This document shows, one piece after another, positions 37,101 through 47,181 of a DNA stretch of 64,000 nucleotides. This stretch comes from Nicotiana tabacum (Eukaryota; Streptophyta; Magnoliopsida; Solanales; Solanaceae), in contig NC_134096.1 in assembly GCF_000715075.1 (NCBI RefSeq), forward strand, positions 62,629,854-62,693,853, written 5' to 3'. The position numbers and the translations under genes were made by a program. The notes below the pieces were generated by a model. It saw nothing but the letters and a program-made list of their open reading frames with translations, had not been told where the DNA came from and made no database searches. Each line of letters opens with the position of its first letter. Positions within the stretch are counted from its first letter, which is position 1.

Positions 37101-37905
37101 TTTCATGGGCACTCTGAGTCACTAGCCATATTCACATATTCGATCCCTTACTGTTAGCCAGTAGAATTCTTCGCAGGAGTTTCGTCAACACCACACAACC
37201 GTTAACCTGCTCACCAGAGATAACTTACCTATAGAAATTCCATGCCGACACCTTCCAATGACGTTGCGCTGAGTACAATTACTACGAAATCAATAAGACA
37301 TCCTGAGCCCGTGCTCATTCACCAGTTGTACAAATACGTTTACTCCCCATTGACATCAACTACAGGTGTGACAATACATTCCAACCCGAAGTCATGTTGC
37401 ATTTCTCTTCATATCAAGCAGCTCATTTCTGTCGTATCCAACCTTTCTCCGTATAGCAGCCAATATTCCAACTTAAGCCCGTAGACCTAGTCACTGTCCA
37501 CCATGAGTTCCAAATCACTCTAAACTTTCCTCAAAATGTGTAGTTATCCTACCACGTAATCCATATGCTACCTTGCAACTCTCCCACTTTGGTCAAACCC
37601 TCTCCTTTAAGCAACTACTCAACTTCTGTTTCTCACGCTTGGCCTTCTAGGAACCTAACCACCACAAGACACCTCCCACATGTTCTTCCTCATCCTTCGC
37701 TGCCCAGTTGTTGCCTTAAATCAAAATCTATCTCTGTAGCACTTGAACCAATCGATTGATACCAACTTTAAGCCTTTCCGTGGATCATCTTTCTCGAGCC
37801 ATCAATACTAGGAACACCTCTTCAGTCCTGAACTACTGCACATCGCGGTCTCTTATAGCCGCCTCCCCGATATCATTTCACAATACTCTACCCCAAAGGC
37901 GAATT
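34101..37905 (-). mobile_element. Internal region of non-autonomous element D
   Basis: It begins (minus 3' end) with the polypurine tract and covers the fullest copy of the E1/C internal sequence. The part at 35435-37045 matches 4503-6150, and 37570-37905 matches the inner end of C. No gag or pol motif appears in any frame over 3.8 kb. The leader, primer-binding site and 5' LTR are deleted, and LTR F resumes after GGCGAATT. Confidence 0.75.
34930..35042 (-). repeat. Short tandem repeat, three ~37-bp units
   Basis: The unit GTGCCACCCGATCCACACAT, with variants preceded by CGTGGCGG, occurs three times within element D's internal region. Confidence 0.6.
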
Positions 37906-38740
37906 TGGCACGTGAGTCGCCCGTGCTGTTATGAAGTGTAATGTGGGCACAAGATGCCAAGTGATTAGGGTTCACGAATTGGGACCCGTAATTTGTGATT
38001 TTGAGGTTTGGTACCTCGTGGAAATTCTTGGATAAACCTGCTGTGAAAGCGGTTATTCCTATTGAGTTGTCACTTGTTTTCCTTTATTTGGTTTCACCGG
38101 ATTTGAACTGTGTTCAGCTTACTCTACAATGTTATTACTGTTGTGTCTCGTTACCAACTGTTGCTTTTAGTTCCTATCACAAAATATTGTATTATTATAG
38201 TCATCATGCCTAGCTTTAAATTGATATTGTACCCTGTTAGTTCAACATTTATACTTGTTAAGGTTGTTTAGTCCAGTAGTGTCTTGACTGTTCCTCGTCA
38301 ATACACCACCGAGGTTAGTTTTGATACTTACTGGGGTACCGCTGTGGTGTACTCATGCTACGTTTCTGCATATTTTTTGTGCAGGTCCAGGTGCCTCGGA
38401 TGTTGTTGATTATTAGCTAGTTGATCGAGCATTGCTGTGGAGACTCAAGGTAAACCTGTCGTCGCGTTCACATGCCTCAGAGTCACATTTTTAAACTTTC
38501 TCTTGTACTGTTTATTTCTCTTTCGGAACAGTTGTATTTAGGAATTTTCTAGCAAACTCTATAGAGCTTATGAGTTGTACTACCAGTTTTGGGATTGTAA
38601 GTTTTGTATAGAGATTTCTATTTAATATTTAACTGTTGTTGGTTGAATTTTGCTATTAATTCAGTAAGTGTTAGGCTTACATAGTCCCTAATACTAGGTG
38701 CCATCACGATATCCTACAGAGAAAAAATAGGATCGTGACA
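37906..38740 (+). mobile_element. LTR F, segment 3 (3' end)
   Basis: It has the U5-like end …CTAGGTGCCATCACGATATC … GGATCGTGACA in plus orientation. Beyond it the 21-bp array starts, so F had integrated next to or inside that array. Confidence 0.65.
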
Positions 38741-39412
38741 GAGAACCACTAACATTGCTAGAAAATGCTGACGGTGTTTTGTAAATTGCTAACAGTGCTT
38801 TATGAGCAGCTATTGATGCTTTGTGACCCGCTAACGGTTCTTTGTGCACCGCTAATAACATGAACTACTAATGGCGCTAACGATGCTTTGAGAACCTCTA
38901 ATGGCGCCTTGTGAACTGCTAACACCACTTTGTGAAGCGCTAACAGAGCTTTATTAACCACTAACTATGTGAACTGCTAGTGGCGCTAACAGAGCTTTAT
39001 GAGCAACTAACGACACTTTATGAACCGCTAACAGTGCTTTGTAGTGGTTCTAATGACACGTCGAGGGTCGTTAATGGTGCTTTGTGAATCGCTAACGACG
39101 CTTTGTGAACCACTAACAATATAAACCGCTAATACAACTTTGTGAATTGCTAATGAAGCTTTGTTAACTGTGTAAATCGCTAATGGCACTAATGCTGCTT
39201 TCTGAGCCACTAATGACACTTTATGAACCACTAACAATGCTTTGCAACCACTAGTAGTGCTTTGTGAACCGCTAACAGTGCTTTGTGAACCACTAACAAT
39301 ATTTTGTGAACCGCTAACGACATGAATGGTTAACGATGCTAACGATATTTCAGAATGATTAATGGTGCTTTGTGAACCGGGAATGGTGCATCGTGAACCG
39401 TAAAGGTAAAAA
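38741..39412. repeat. 21-bp tandem array, second locus
   Basis: From GAGAACCACTAACATTGCTA to GGTGCATCGTGAACCG it follows 9049-9715 in order, unit by unit, in the same orientation. It therefore descends from the same array. The 133-aa minus-strand frame is a heptad-repeat artefact. Confidence 0.75.
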
Positions 39413-39967
39413 TTATCTTTCAAAGGCATTAAGTACGTAAAACTTGTCTTTAAGATGCGTTAAGTACGTAAAAACTACATTTAACTCATGTTAAGTACGT
39501 AAAAATTACTTTTAAGACGCATTAAATACGTAAAACTTACATTTCTCACGCGTTATGTACGTAAAATTTGCATTTAAGACATGTTATGTATGTAAACATT
39601 CCCTTTAAGACACGTTAAGTACGTAAAATTACTGTGAAGATAAATATTGCATTTAAGTACGTTAAAACTACCTTTAAGACGAATTAAGTACGTAATAACT
39701 ACCTTTAAGACGTGTTAAGTACATAAAATTATACTTAAGACGTGTTAAGTGTGTAAAAACTACCTTTAAGACGCATTAACAACGTAAAAACTGCCTTTAA
39801 GACGCGTTAACTACGTAAAAATTATTTTTAAGAAGCGTTTAGTAAGTAAAAATTACCTTTAAGACACGTTGAGTACATAAAAACTGCCTTTAAGACGCAT
39901 TAAGTACGTAAAAACTATATTTAACACGCGTTAAGTATGTGAACTGTTTTAAGATGCATCAAGTACA
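39404..39967. repeat. 31-bp minisatellite, about 18 copies
   Basis: Units like AAGTACGTAAAAACTACC followed by TTTAAGACGCGTT repeat with 10-20% divergence. Each holds the palindromes GTAC/TACGTA and ACGCGT. There are no unique spacers, so this is a satellite-type array and not a CRISPR array. Confidence 0.85.
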
Positions 39968-40027
39968 ATGATGTAGCCACACAATGCCAAGGATGGTCAA
40001 GCGAACACACTTCGCCGGATGATTATA

Positions 40028-40028
<1 letters not shown>

Positions 40029-40067
<39 letters not shown>
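40029..40067. repeat. (TG)15 (TA)5 compound microsatellite
   Basis: An uninterrupted TG run passes straight into TA units. The flanks to 40468 are AT-rich with no gene seen. Confidence 0.9.
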
Positions 40068-40468
40068 GTTAAATATTATTTTATATGGCTATATATTATA
40101 TTTTGAACACCCTTAACACAATTGAGTGAGGTAATCCAATAATCAAGAGCGTTCAAAATGAGGTATTGTTCACGGATTTGAATCCCTATCATTTTTATTT
40201 GCTCATTTTGTTTGCCAAAATAAAATGGAGACCACCATGTGTGGTCTATTTAACTCTTTTTCAATCTAAAAAATTCCTAATAAATAACTCTTAAAACTTA
40301 AAATTTGTGTAAAACAAACAACTAATCTAAAAAGTTGCTTCTTAAACAGTGTTTATAATTTAAAATTCAAGCTCTACAAAACTTTCTTCAACAAAAACTC
40401 ACTATATACTACAAACCCTCTCGAGTCTCTCTTTTCTTTGGTTTTATGCTTACTTTATTAGTAAATTT

Positions 40469-43300
40469 TGTAACGACCGGCCGGTCATTTCGAGAGTTGT
40501 AGCATCATTCCTCCATTTATTTTTCATTTTGTTCTTTACTATTATTTTATGACGTATCGGGTTAGTTGGTTTGGGTCCGGAAGGATTTCGAAATGAATTG
40601 AGACACTTAGTCTCATAATTGAAAACTTAAGTTGAAAAAGTTGATCGGATGTTGACTTATGTGTAAACGACTCCGTATTTGAATTTTGATGGTATAGTTA
40701 GCTCCGTTGGGTGATTTTGGACTTAGTAGCGTGTCCGAATTATGTTTTGGAGGTCCGTAGTGGACTTAGGCTTGAAATGGCAAAAGTTAAATTTTTGGGA
40801 AAATTTGACCAGAAGTGGACTTTTTGATATCGGGTTCAGATTAGGATTCCGGAAGTTAGACCAGGTCCTTAGTTTCATGTGTGACTTGTGTGCAAAATTT
40901 GGGGTCAATCGGACATTATTTGATAGGTTGCAGCGTCGGTTGTAGAAATTAGAAATTTCAAAGTTCATTAGGCTTAAATCTATGTGTGATTCGTATTTTG
41001 ATGTTGTTTGAGGTAGTTTGAGGGTTCGACTAAGTTTGTATGATGTTATGGGACTTGATGGTATGTTTGGTTGAGGTCCCGAGGGCCTCGGGTGAGTTTT
41101 GGATGGTTGGCGGATCATTTTTGGACTTGGCATGTTGGTTGAAGATTTCTGATTTTTGTTGGTTCTGGTTTCTTCTTACGCATTCACGAGAATGGTCTCG
41201 CATTCGCGAAGTGTAAATGGAGGCCGAGGAAGGTTTGTTCTTCGTATTCGCGAAGAAGAGGACGCGTTCGCGAAGGTCTGGGAGGAGAGTGCACAATGAA
41301 CGTGAGATGGGTGACGCGTTCGCGAAGAAGAGAAAAGGCAACTGGGGACCCCATGTATTTGTTCTACGCGTTCGCGGAGGTGAGGTCGCGTTCGCGATGA
41401 GAGGAGTCAGTAAAGGTCCGCGTTCGCGAGTGATTTATCGCGTTTGCGAAGAAGTGATTCTTGGTCAGAGGAAATTGTGCTTCGCGAACACGAGGGTGCT
41501 TCCGCGTTCACGAAGGAGGCGTACCTGGGCAGAATAAAAGATTCAAAAACGAGGGTTTTGAGTTCATAACACAAAATTGAATTGAGAGCTCGGTAGAAGG
41601 CGATTTTTGGAGAGATTCTTGTGTGGGTGTTTAGGGTAAGTGATTCATATTTGGTTTTGGTTAATTTTCATGATTATGCCTTTGATTCCATCATTTAATT
41701 TGTGATTTGGGGTGAAAAATTGGGGGAAATGGAGAAAAGTTCTTAGGCTAGATTTTTGAGGTTTTGAATGGGATTTTGATATCGGATTTAAGTAAATTTG
41801 GTATGGTTAGACTCGTGGTTGAATGGGCTTTCGGGTTTTATAAATTTTGTTGGATTCTGAGACGTGGGCCCGTGGGCCGATTTTGTATTTTTTTATATTA
41901 AAACTTCAAATTGTTCTTATGGAATTGATTCCTTAGCGCATGTTGATTGTATTGTATTATTTGTGTCTAGATTCGAGACGTTCGAAGGTCGATTTGTGAG
42001 GCAAAGGCGTATTGGAGTAGGGATTTTTCTCGGATTGAGGTAAGTAACAGTTATAAATTTGGTTCTGAGGGTACGAAACCCCATGTTATGTGTATTGTGA
42101 TTTAGTTGGAGGTGACGCTCATGCTAGGTGACGGACGTATACCGTAGAAATTGTGACTTGGTCCATTCCATGGAACTGCGAAGTCGAATAATTTGTTAAT
42201 TAGCTATATTCTCCCCATGTGTTAAAGAAATTTGACTGCAAATCATGTTAGTAATCATGTTTAGGCTATGTCTTGGTACTGTTGGGACCCACAGAGGCCG
42301 TGTACTTATTGAATTATGTGTTATTTGTTGTTTGTACTCAGTCTCAGATTCTAATTTCCTATCATATCTCAGACTCTATTATTCCTTGTTGATACATCAT
42401 GTTATTGTTGTTTGGGCAGAATTTCTTTCATAGTTTCTGAGAGCCCGAGAGACTGGAGATATTGATGACTGAGAGAGGCCGAGGGCATGATTGTGAGGAT
42501 ATTAATGAGATCGGGCTGCACACCGTATCATGTTTCATTGATTTTATGCCATGATTTAGCTTGATATAGCGCTTGGGCCGAATGAGCCCCTCCAGAGTCT
42601 ATACGCATCCCTAGTGAGCTCAGGTACCTACTAAGTGCGAGTGCCGAGTGCTGAGTGCCGAGCGACTGAGAGGAATGAGTGACTGTGAGGAATGAGAGAT
42701 GGTGAGGTTGGAGAGAAGGGGAGGAGTGAGTGACTGTTGCTCTGAGTGGCTGCATTTGATTTCATTGTTGTTGCACTTAGCTGCCATATATCACTTCTTT
42801 TGTTGAACTGAAATTGAACTATAACTGTGTAGCTCGTCACTATCTTTCAGTTCCTTATTTAGTATTGTTACTTACTGAGTTGGTTGTACTCACGCTACAC
42901 CCTGCACTTCGTGTGCAGATTCAGGTGCTTCTGGGCACAATGGGTGTTGATTGCTTGGCACAATTGACTTTTCTAAGAGATTTCAAGGTAGTTGCCCAGT
43001 GTTCGCAATCCTTATTTCTTCCTCCCTATTTTTCCTTACATTGTATTTGGTTTTTGGACTATCTTAGACAGTGTATTCTAGACTTGTGACAGTAGACGCT
43101 CATGTACTCCGTGATACCCCGATTTGGGAGTTGTTATTCCGCGCTGTATTTTGGGTCTTTCTATTATGCTTATGAGAAATTGCTATTTAAACTGCTTTAA
43201 ACCCATTTTTGTCAAAAGTGTTAGAATTATTTGTAAATGTCGGCTTGCCTAGTACCATGTTAGACGCCATCTTGACAGGTCAGAGTTTTGGGTCGTGACT
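40469..43300 (+). mobile_element. Solo LTR (2832 bp) with TSD AATTT
   Basis: It runs from TGTAACGACCGG to GGGTCGTGACT, where the last base has mutated from A. AATTT stands at 40464-40468 and 43301-43305. It is a single complete LTR with no internal region. An ordinary (A/T)AAAAG promoter-like stretch follows the CpG block at about 41535. Confidence 0.88.
41170..41515 (+). repeat. CpG-rich short repeats in solo LTR (GCGTTCGCGAAG motif)
   Basis: GCGTTCGCGAAG, TCGCGTTCGCGATG and TTCGCGAACACGAG recur about fifteen times at the usual place. The 106-aa frame here is due to them. Confidence 0.75.
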
Positions 43301-43492
43301 AATTTCTTTTATTGTCTTGTTTTATGTTAGTTTTGATTTAGGAAACTATAATTCTTTTGCAAGTATTTTAATTGCTTAGCTAAATATTGTGTAGTTTGAT
43401 TTAAAAATTTTCGATGCACCTATTCATCAAAAAATTTATTGATTTATTTTAAGTTTGAACATCTTTGGCGAGATTCACGGCTATTTCACTGG

Positions 43493-43605
43493 TTAAGTAC
43501 GTAAAAATTGCCTTTAAAACGCGTTAAGAGCATATAAATTATCTTTAAGACGTGTTAAGCACATAAAAACTGCCTTTAAGACGCATTAAGTATGTAAAAA
43601 ATGTC
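43493..43605. repeat. 31-bp minisatellite, short second block
   Basis: About 3.5 units of the same repeat as at 39404-39967 (TTAAGTACGTAAAAATTGCC, TTTAAGACGCATT). Without the solo LTR the two blocks would be about 0.7 kb apart. Confidence 0.8.
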
Positions 43606-44057
43606 TTGTAACTTAAATTCATTATGCCACAAATCCATGCAGCAAGACGGTGCGGTTTTAAATTCCTTACGGACAAATATTAATTACTGTCGATTTTTCT
43701 TGTTCCCAAATCTATATTTTTCTAACAAATTGAAGGTAAAATCTATTGTGCTAGTAACAAATTCAAAAAGAGTGAACCATTTCCATGCCAAAATGAAAAA
43801 ATAAGGGATTTTTATTGATCATTCTTAATTATGATCCCAAAAAAAAAAAGGAAGGAAGTTTGCAGTAGCACCTTATGTGTTTTAACGTAACATGCCCTAA
43901 TCAAGGGCTTAAATAAATTGAAATAGAGGGAGTTTTTTTCTTCTTCTTCTTTTTTTCCCAATTAATCCAATGTTCTGTTGACGACCGCCACGTGTACACT
44001 CTCTTTCATCAACGGCCAAGATCTTGCTGATTATAATCGTACGGCCAAGATATTTTA
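43606..44057. other. Intergenic and promoter region of the RRM gene
   Basis: I see no coding frame. A G-box and two copies of ACGGCCAAGAT (~44013 and 44041) lie close to the start of transcription. Confidence 0.5.
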
Positions 44058-44090
44058 CAATATTTATACCCACAAACTTCTAAAACCCTA
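43989..44090 (+). promoter_or_regulatory. Core promoter of the glycine-rich RRM gene: G-box, TATA, telo-box
   Basis: CACGTG (43989-43994) lies about 70 bases before TATTTATA (44061-44068). AAACCCTA, the telo-box found near the starts of many plant translation and RNA-processing genes, follows at 44083-44090, near the likely transcription start. An ABA- or light-type response through the G-box is possible but not shown. Confidence 0.55.
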
Positions 44091-44154
44091 CTACTGAGTA
44101 CCGAGTACTGACTGAGCTCGGGTTTAAGGAAAAGTTTTCATCAACACAACAAAG

Positions 44155-45036
44155 GTACGTTTTTTCTTCTGCAAATTCTTCCTGTATATCTGTCTCCCGT
44201 TACATAGATTGTTATTATTTCAATTTGTTTCATTTGTTGCCACAGTTGTTTAGTTTTAGTCAAAAGGTTAGGGTTTTAGCCATTTCCATTCTGTTTCTTG
44301 AATACCAGTACTAGTTTACTACAATAAGTCTTGGTTTTGGATTTTTTCACTTTTTATATGATCTTTTTAACTAGTTATGCCTGCTCCTCCCGGTACAAAA
44401 TTGTTATTTTAGATATCAATAGTGAGCACATTTGGATGCCGATTGTTGCTAATTAAAAAAATAAACTCATCTTTTTAATTGTTTTGTTGGTGGGGTTGGT
44501 GGATTTTTTGAATGCTAGAACGATTAGTTCATGACCCGTCTATTTTAGTGATTTCCTGCTTTTAGTTATATGAAAAATGTGGAATAATTTCTATGTGCTC
44601 CCTTCACGCTATTTTATATGATTTTGTTTGACTGAACATGTTAATTTGCGCTAGTTATGATATTCTTGCAAGTGGAAGAACATTTAGAAATAATGCTTGG
44701 AAAGTTAATTTTAATGTGTTTGGTATTAGAATGAATTTGGATTCTTGAAGTTGTATTGAATAATATTGTTAACGGGATGGATCACATATTTTGGGATGTT
44801 CCAAAATGGAAAGACTGTCGTATAAATTGGGACGAAAGGAATATGAACTTAGAGAAAAGTAACGATCCGTTCTTTTTCTTTTATGCACTGGTTCATAATA
44901 TCTAGTGCCTTTCAGCAGTTTATGGTGGAAATGGAATTGATTCTATGACCAAAAATTTCTTCTGTATCTAACATCTTAATGTTTATTTTAATGTTGATGT
45001 TTAATAGTGACTCTTGGCGTTCTGTTCTTTTCATAG
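44155..45036 (+). other. 5'UTR intron of the glycine-rich RRM gene
   Basis: The donor CAAAG|GTACGT and acceptor TTTTCATAG|GTCTAAAG fit. The ATG comes eight bases after the acceptor. The 882-base intron is T-rich as in plants. Leader introns of this kind often raise expression. Confidence 0.65.
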
Positions 45037-45044
45037 GTCTAAAG

Positions 45045-46277
45045 ATGGCTTTTATCAATAGAATTGGAAATATGCTTAAACAGAGTGTAAGCAGACATGC
45101 GAACTTGGAACTGCGTGCCTCAAGAACATCACTTTACCAGGCTATAAGAAGCATGTCTTCTTCAAAGCTTTTTGTTGGAGGTAAAAGGATTTTGTTCCCC
45201 GTTGTACGAAGTAGCTATGTTATTTTTGTTGCTCTATAATTGTCAACTATTGACTGCAGGTCTCTCATGGGGCACTGATGAAACCTCTCTGAAAGAGGCA
45301 TTCTCACAACATGGTGAAGTGATTGAAGGTATTTGTCTTGTGAATTTACCTCTGTTACTGTAAAATTTTACAGTGGACTCCATAAGTGTGGTTCACAGAG
45401 CCTATGAAATTAATTTTTGTTCTGAACAAATTAGAATATATATCACTGAAATTGATGAAAGGATAAAATCTGTGGTTCGTGCAGCTAGAATTATTATGGA
45501 TCGTGACACAGGAAGATCCAGAGGATTTGGCTTTGTTAGTTTTACGTCAACTGAAGAAGCAGCAAGTGCATTGACTGCCTTGGATGGCCAGGTAATTATG
45601 TCCAGGTTTCTTTCTGAACTGCTGGTGAGAGTTATTCTCGAAGAATGACAAACGCCTTCAGCTTTTTTATTTACCTTCACTTTTTGGTGCCTTTCTTTCA
45701 TATTGTCACCAAATTGCTTTTGTCTATTTCTTCAGTCAAATGAGATGAATTTTTTCGAACTAGCTTTTTGAGACCAGGATCAGGTGATATTTATTTAACT
45801 TTTCAGGATCTCCATGGGAGACAGATAAGGGTTAATTATGCCACAGAAAGGCCTCGTGGCAGTTTTGGGGGTGGTTATGGTAGCGGTGGTGGATATGGTG
45901 GGGGAGATGGAAGTTTTGCAGGTGCTGGAGGTTATGCATCCAGCAATTATGGAGGTGGTGGTAACTACGGTACCAACAACAGTTATCCTGCAGGTGGTGG
46001 CAACTATGGTGGAGGAGTGGGGTATGGTAGTGGTGAAGGTGACAACGATGCTGGAGGTGTCGGACAAGGCAGTTTTGGCGGTGGATATGGTGGTGGGAAT
46101 ACTGGAAATTACAACGCTAGTTTCACACCGGGTATGGTGGACAATGGTGTGGAAGAACAGCTTAGTGCAGACCAAGGGACTGAATCTGTAAACGGTGATT
46201 TCACAGCGGGTGCAGAAGGAAGTTACAGGGATGACGATGATGAGCCAAATGGCTATGCCAACTCCAGGGGTTCATAA
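45045..46277 (+). CDS. Glycine-rich RNA-binding protein with one RRM, probably mitochondrial
   Basis: Coding exons are 45045-45180, 45260-45328, 45485-45591 and 45807-46277. All introns are GT-AG and the frame is kept, giving 260 aa. Residues 1-40 are rich in Arg, Ser, Leu and lack acid apart from one Glu (MAFINRIGNMLKQSVSR…), a mitochondrial presequence type. One RRM follows (about 41-119), with RNP2 KLFVGGLSW and RNP1 RGFGFVSF. The rest is a Gly/Tyr/Asn-rich tail (GGGYGGGDG, GGNYGGG) and an acidic end. In plants this family (mitochondrial GR-RBP/ORRM type) binds organellar transcripts and serves in C-to-U editing, splicing and cold response. Which paralogue this is cannot be told here. Frames that run on through introns 1, 2 and 3 are not real ends. 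Confidence 0.9.
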
Positions 46278-47181
46278 TATGTCTTATCTTGCCATTGAGG
46301 CAACAAAAGTATATTATATTTCCAGCAGGGTTGCTACTGATAGCTTAGTTTATCTAGTTTTATGTATGTGTAGGATTAAACTCTAGCCTTTTTTACCATC
46401 TCTCTTCTTTCTTTTTAAACGGTGTTCATTTTAATGGAGCTCTCCCAAGTACCGATTTTAAGCATTGTGCAGTGCTAATCGTTTGCTACTCTTTAGTTTC
46501 TTTAGACATTTGGGCGTGTACTCGAACTGAAATTTGAACAAGAAATAGGTATTGTAATGTTAAATTGATTAGATCCTATAATTATTTAGTGTAAATGTTT
46601 TACTTTACAGTCGGTAGAGTTAAACACATACTTGGATCTTCAAGTTGTTTTTATTCTAACTTTTACGTTGATAAAGTTCTATAAACACTCATAACTTGCT
46701 GATTACCTGCGAGTTTCAATGGCTGCTTATTGTTACTAAATACACAGATAATTAGTTCAACGAAACGGGTACCATTTCTTTGTTTCGGTGAGATAAATTC
46801 CTTCAAATTTTCAGACTGAAACTACAAGCAACAGCATCAAAGAATTTCTGGTTACTTCCTGGAGGAAAGGATAATGGAAATACAAGGCTTTGTCCACAAA
46901 TACATAGTCCTCAATACTACAGAACCTTCTCTTTTTTCCTCTTTTCCCCCTTGAAGTTGCCCCCCTCCCCGTCTTTTTCTTTTGGGGGGGGGGGGGGGAG
47001 AGATGGGTACATATTAAATATTTCACAGTAAACATGATCCTCAGCCAAGGAAAATCCACCAGCCAGTTCCAGGTCCATTGAAAACGACCATTCATTTTCC
47101 AGTTAACATTCAGCTGTTGCCAAAATTTTCAAGAGAAGTGCGTTGTTGCCAAAATTTTCAAGAGAAGTGCAATGATCATTA
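46278..47181. other. Tail-to-tail intergenic region with a G15 run
   Basis: It holds the 3'UTRs of the RRM gene (plus) and the RIK gene (minus). A G homopolymer (46984-46998) stands in between. TTGCCAAAATTTTCAAGAGAAGTGC occurs twice in a row at about 47115-47170, a small tandem duplication close to the RIK stop codon. No further gene is seen. Confidence 0.6.

Noticed and set aside
34841..37941. Several 60-110 aa frames in the interior of D
   Set aside because: None is shared in frame with E1 or C, and none has gag/pol motifs.
39028..39429. 133-aa minus-strand frame
   Set aside because: Same 21-bp array. It mixes heptad types from frame slips and has no gene-like context.
39404..39967. CRISPR-like regular repeats
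   Set aside because: The repeats are head-to-tail with no unique spacers, are divergent, and the window is plant nuclear DNA.
40100..40260. tRNA-like B box (GGATTTGAATCCC)
   Set aside because: No partner A box at the right distance and no cloverleaf.
40723..41133. 136-aa minus-strand frame in a solo LTR
   Set aside because: Antisense frame through conserved LTR sequence. The pattern PSGPQPN also occurs in other LTR shadows.
45795..46175. 126-aa minus-strand Thr/Ile-rich frame opposite the RRM gene
   Set aside because: Shadow of the glycine-rich coding repeats of exon 4.
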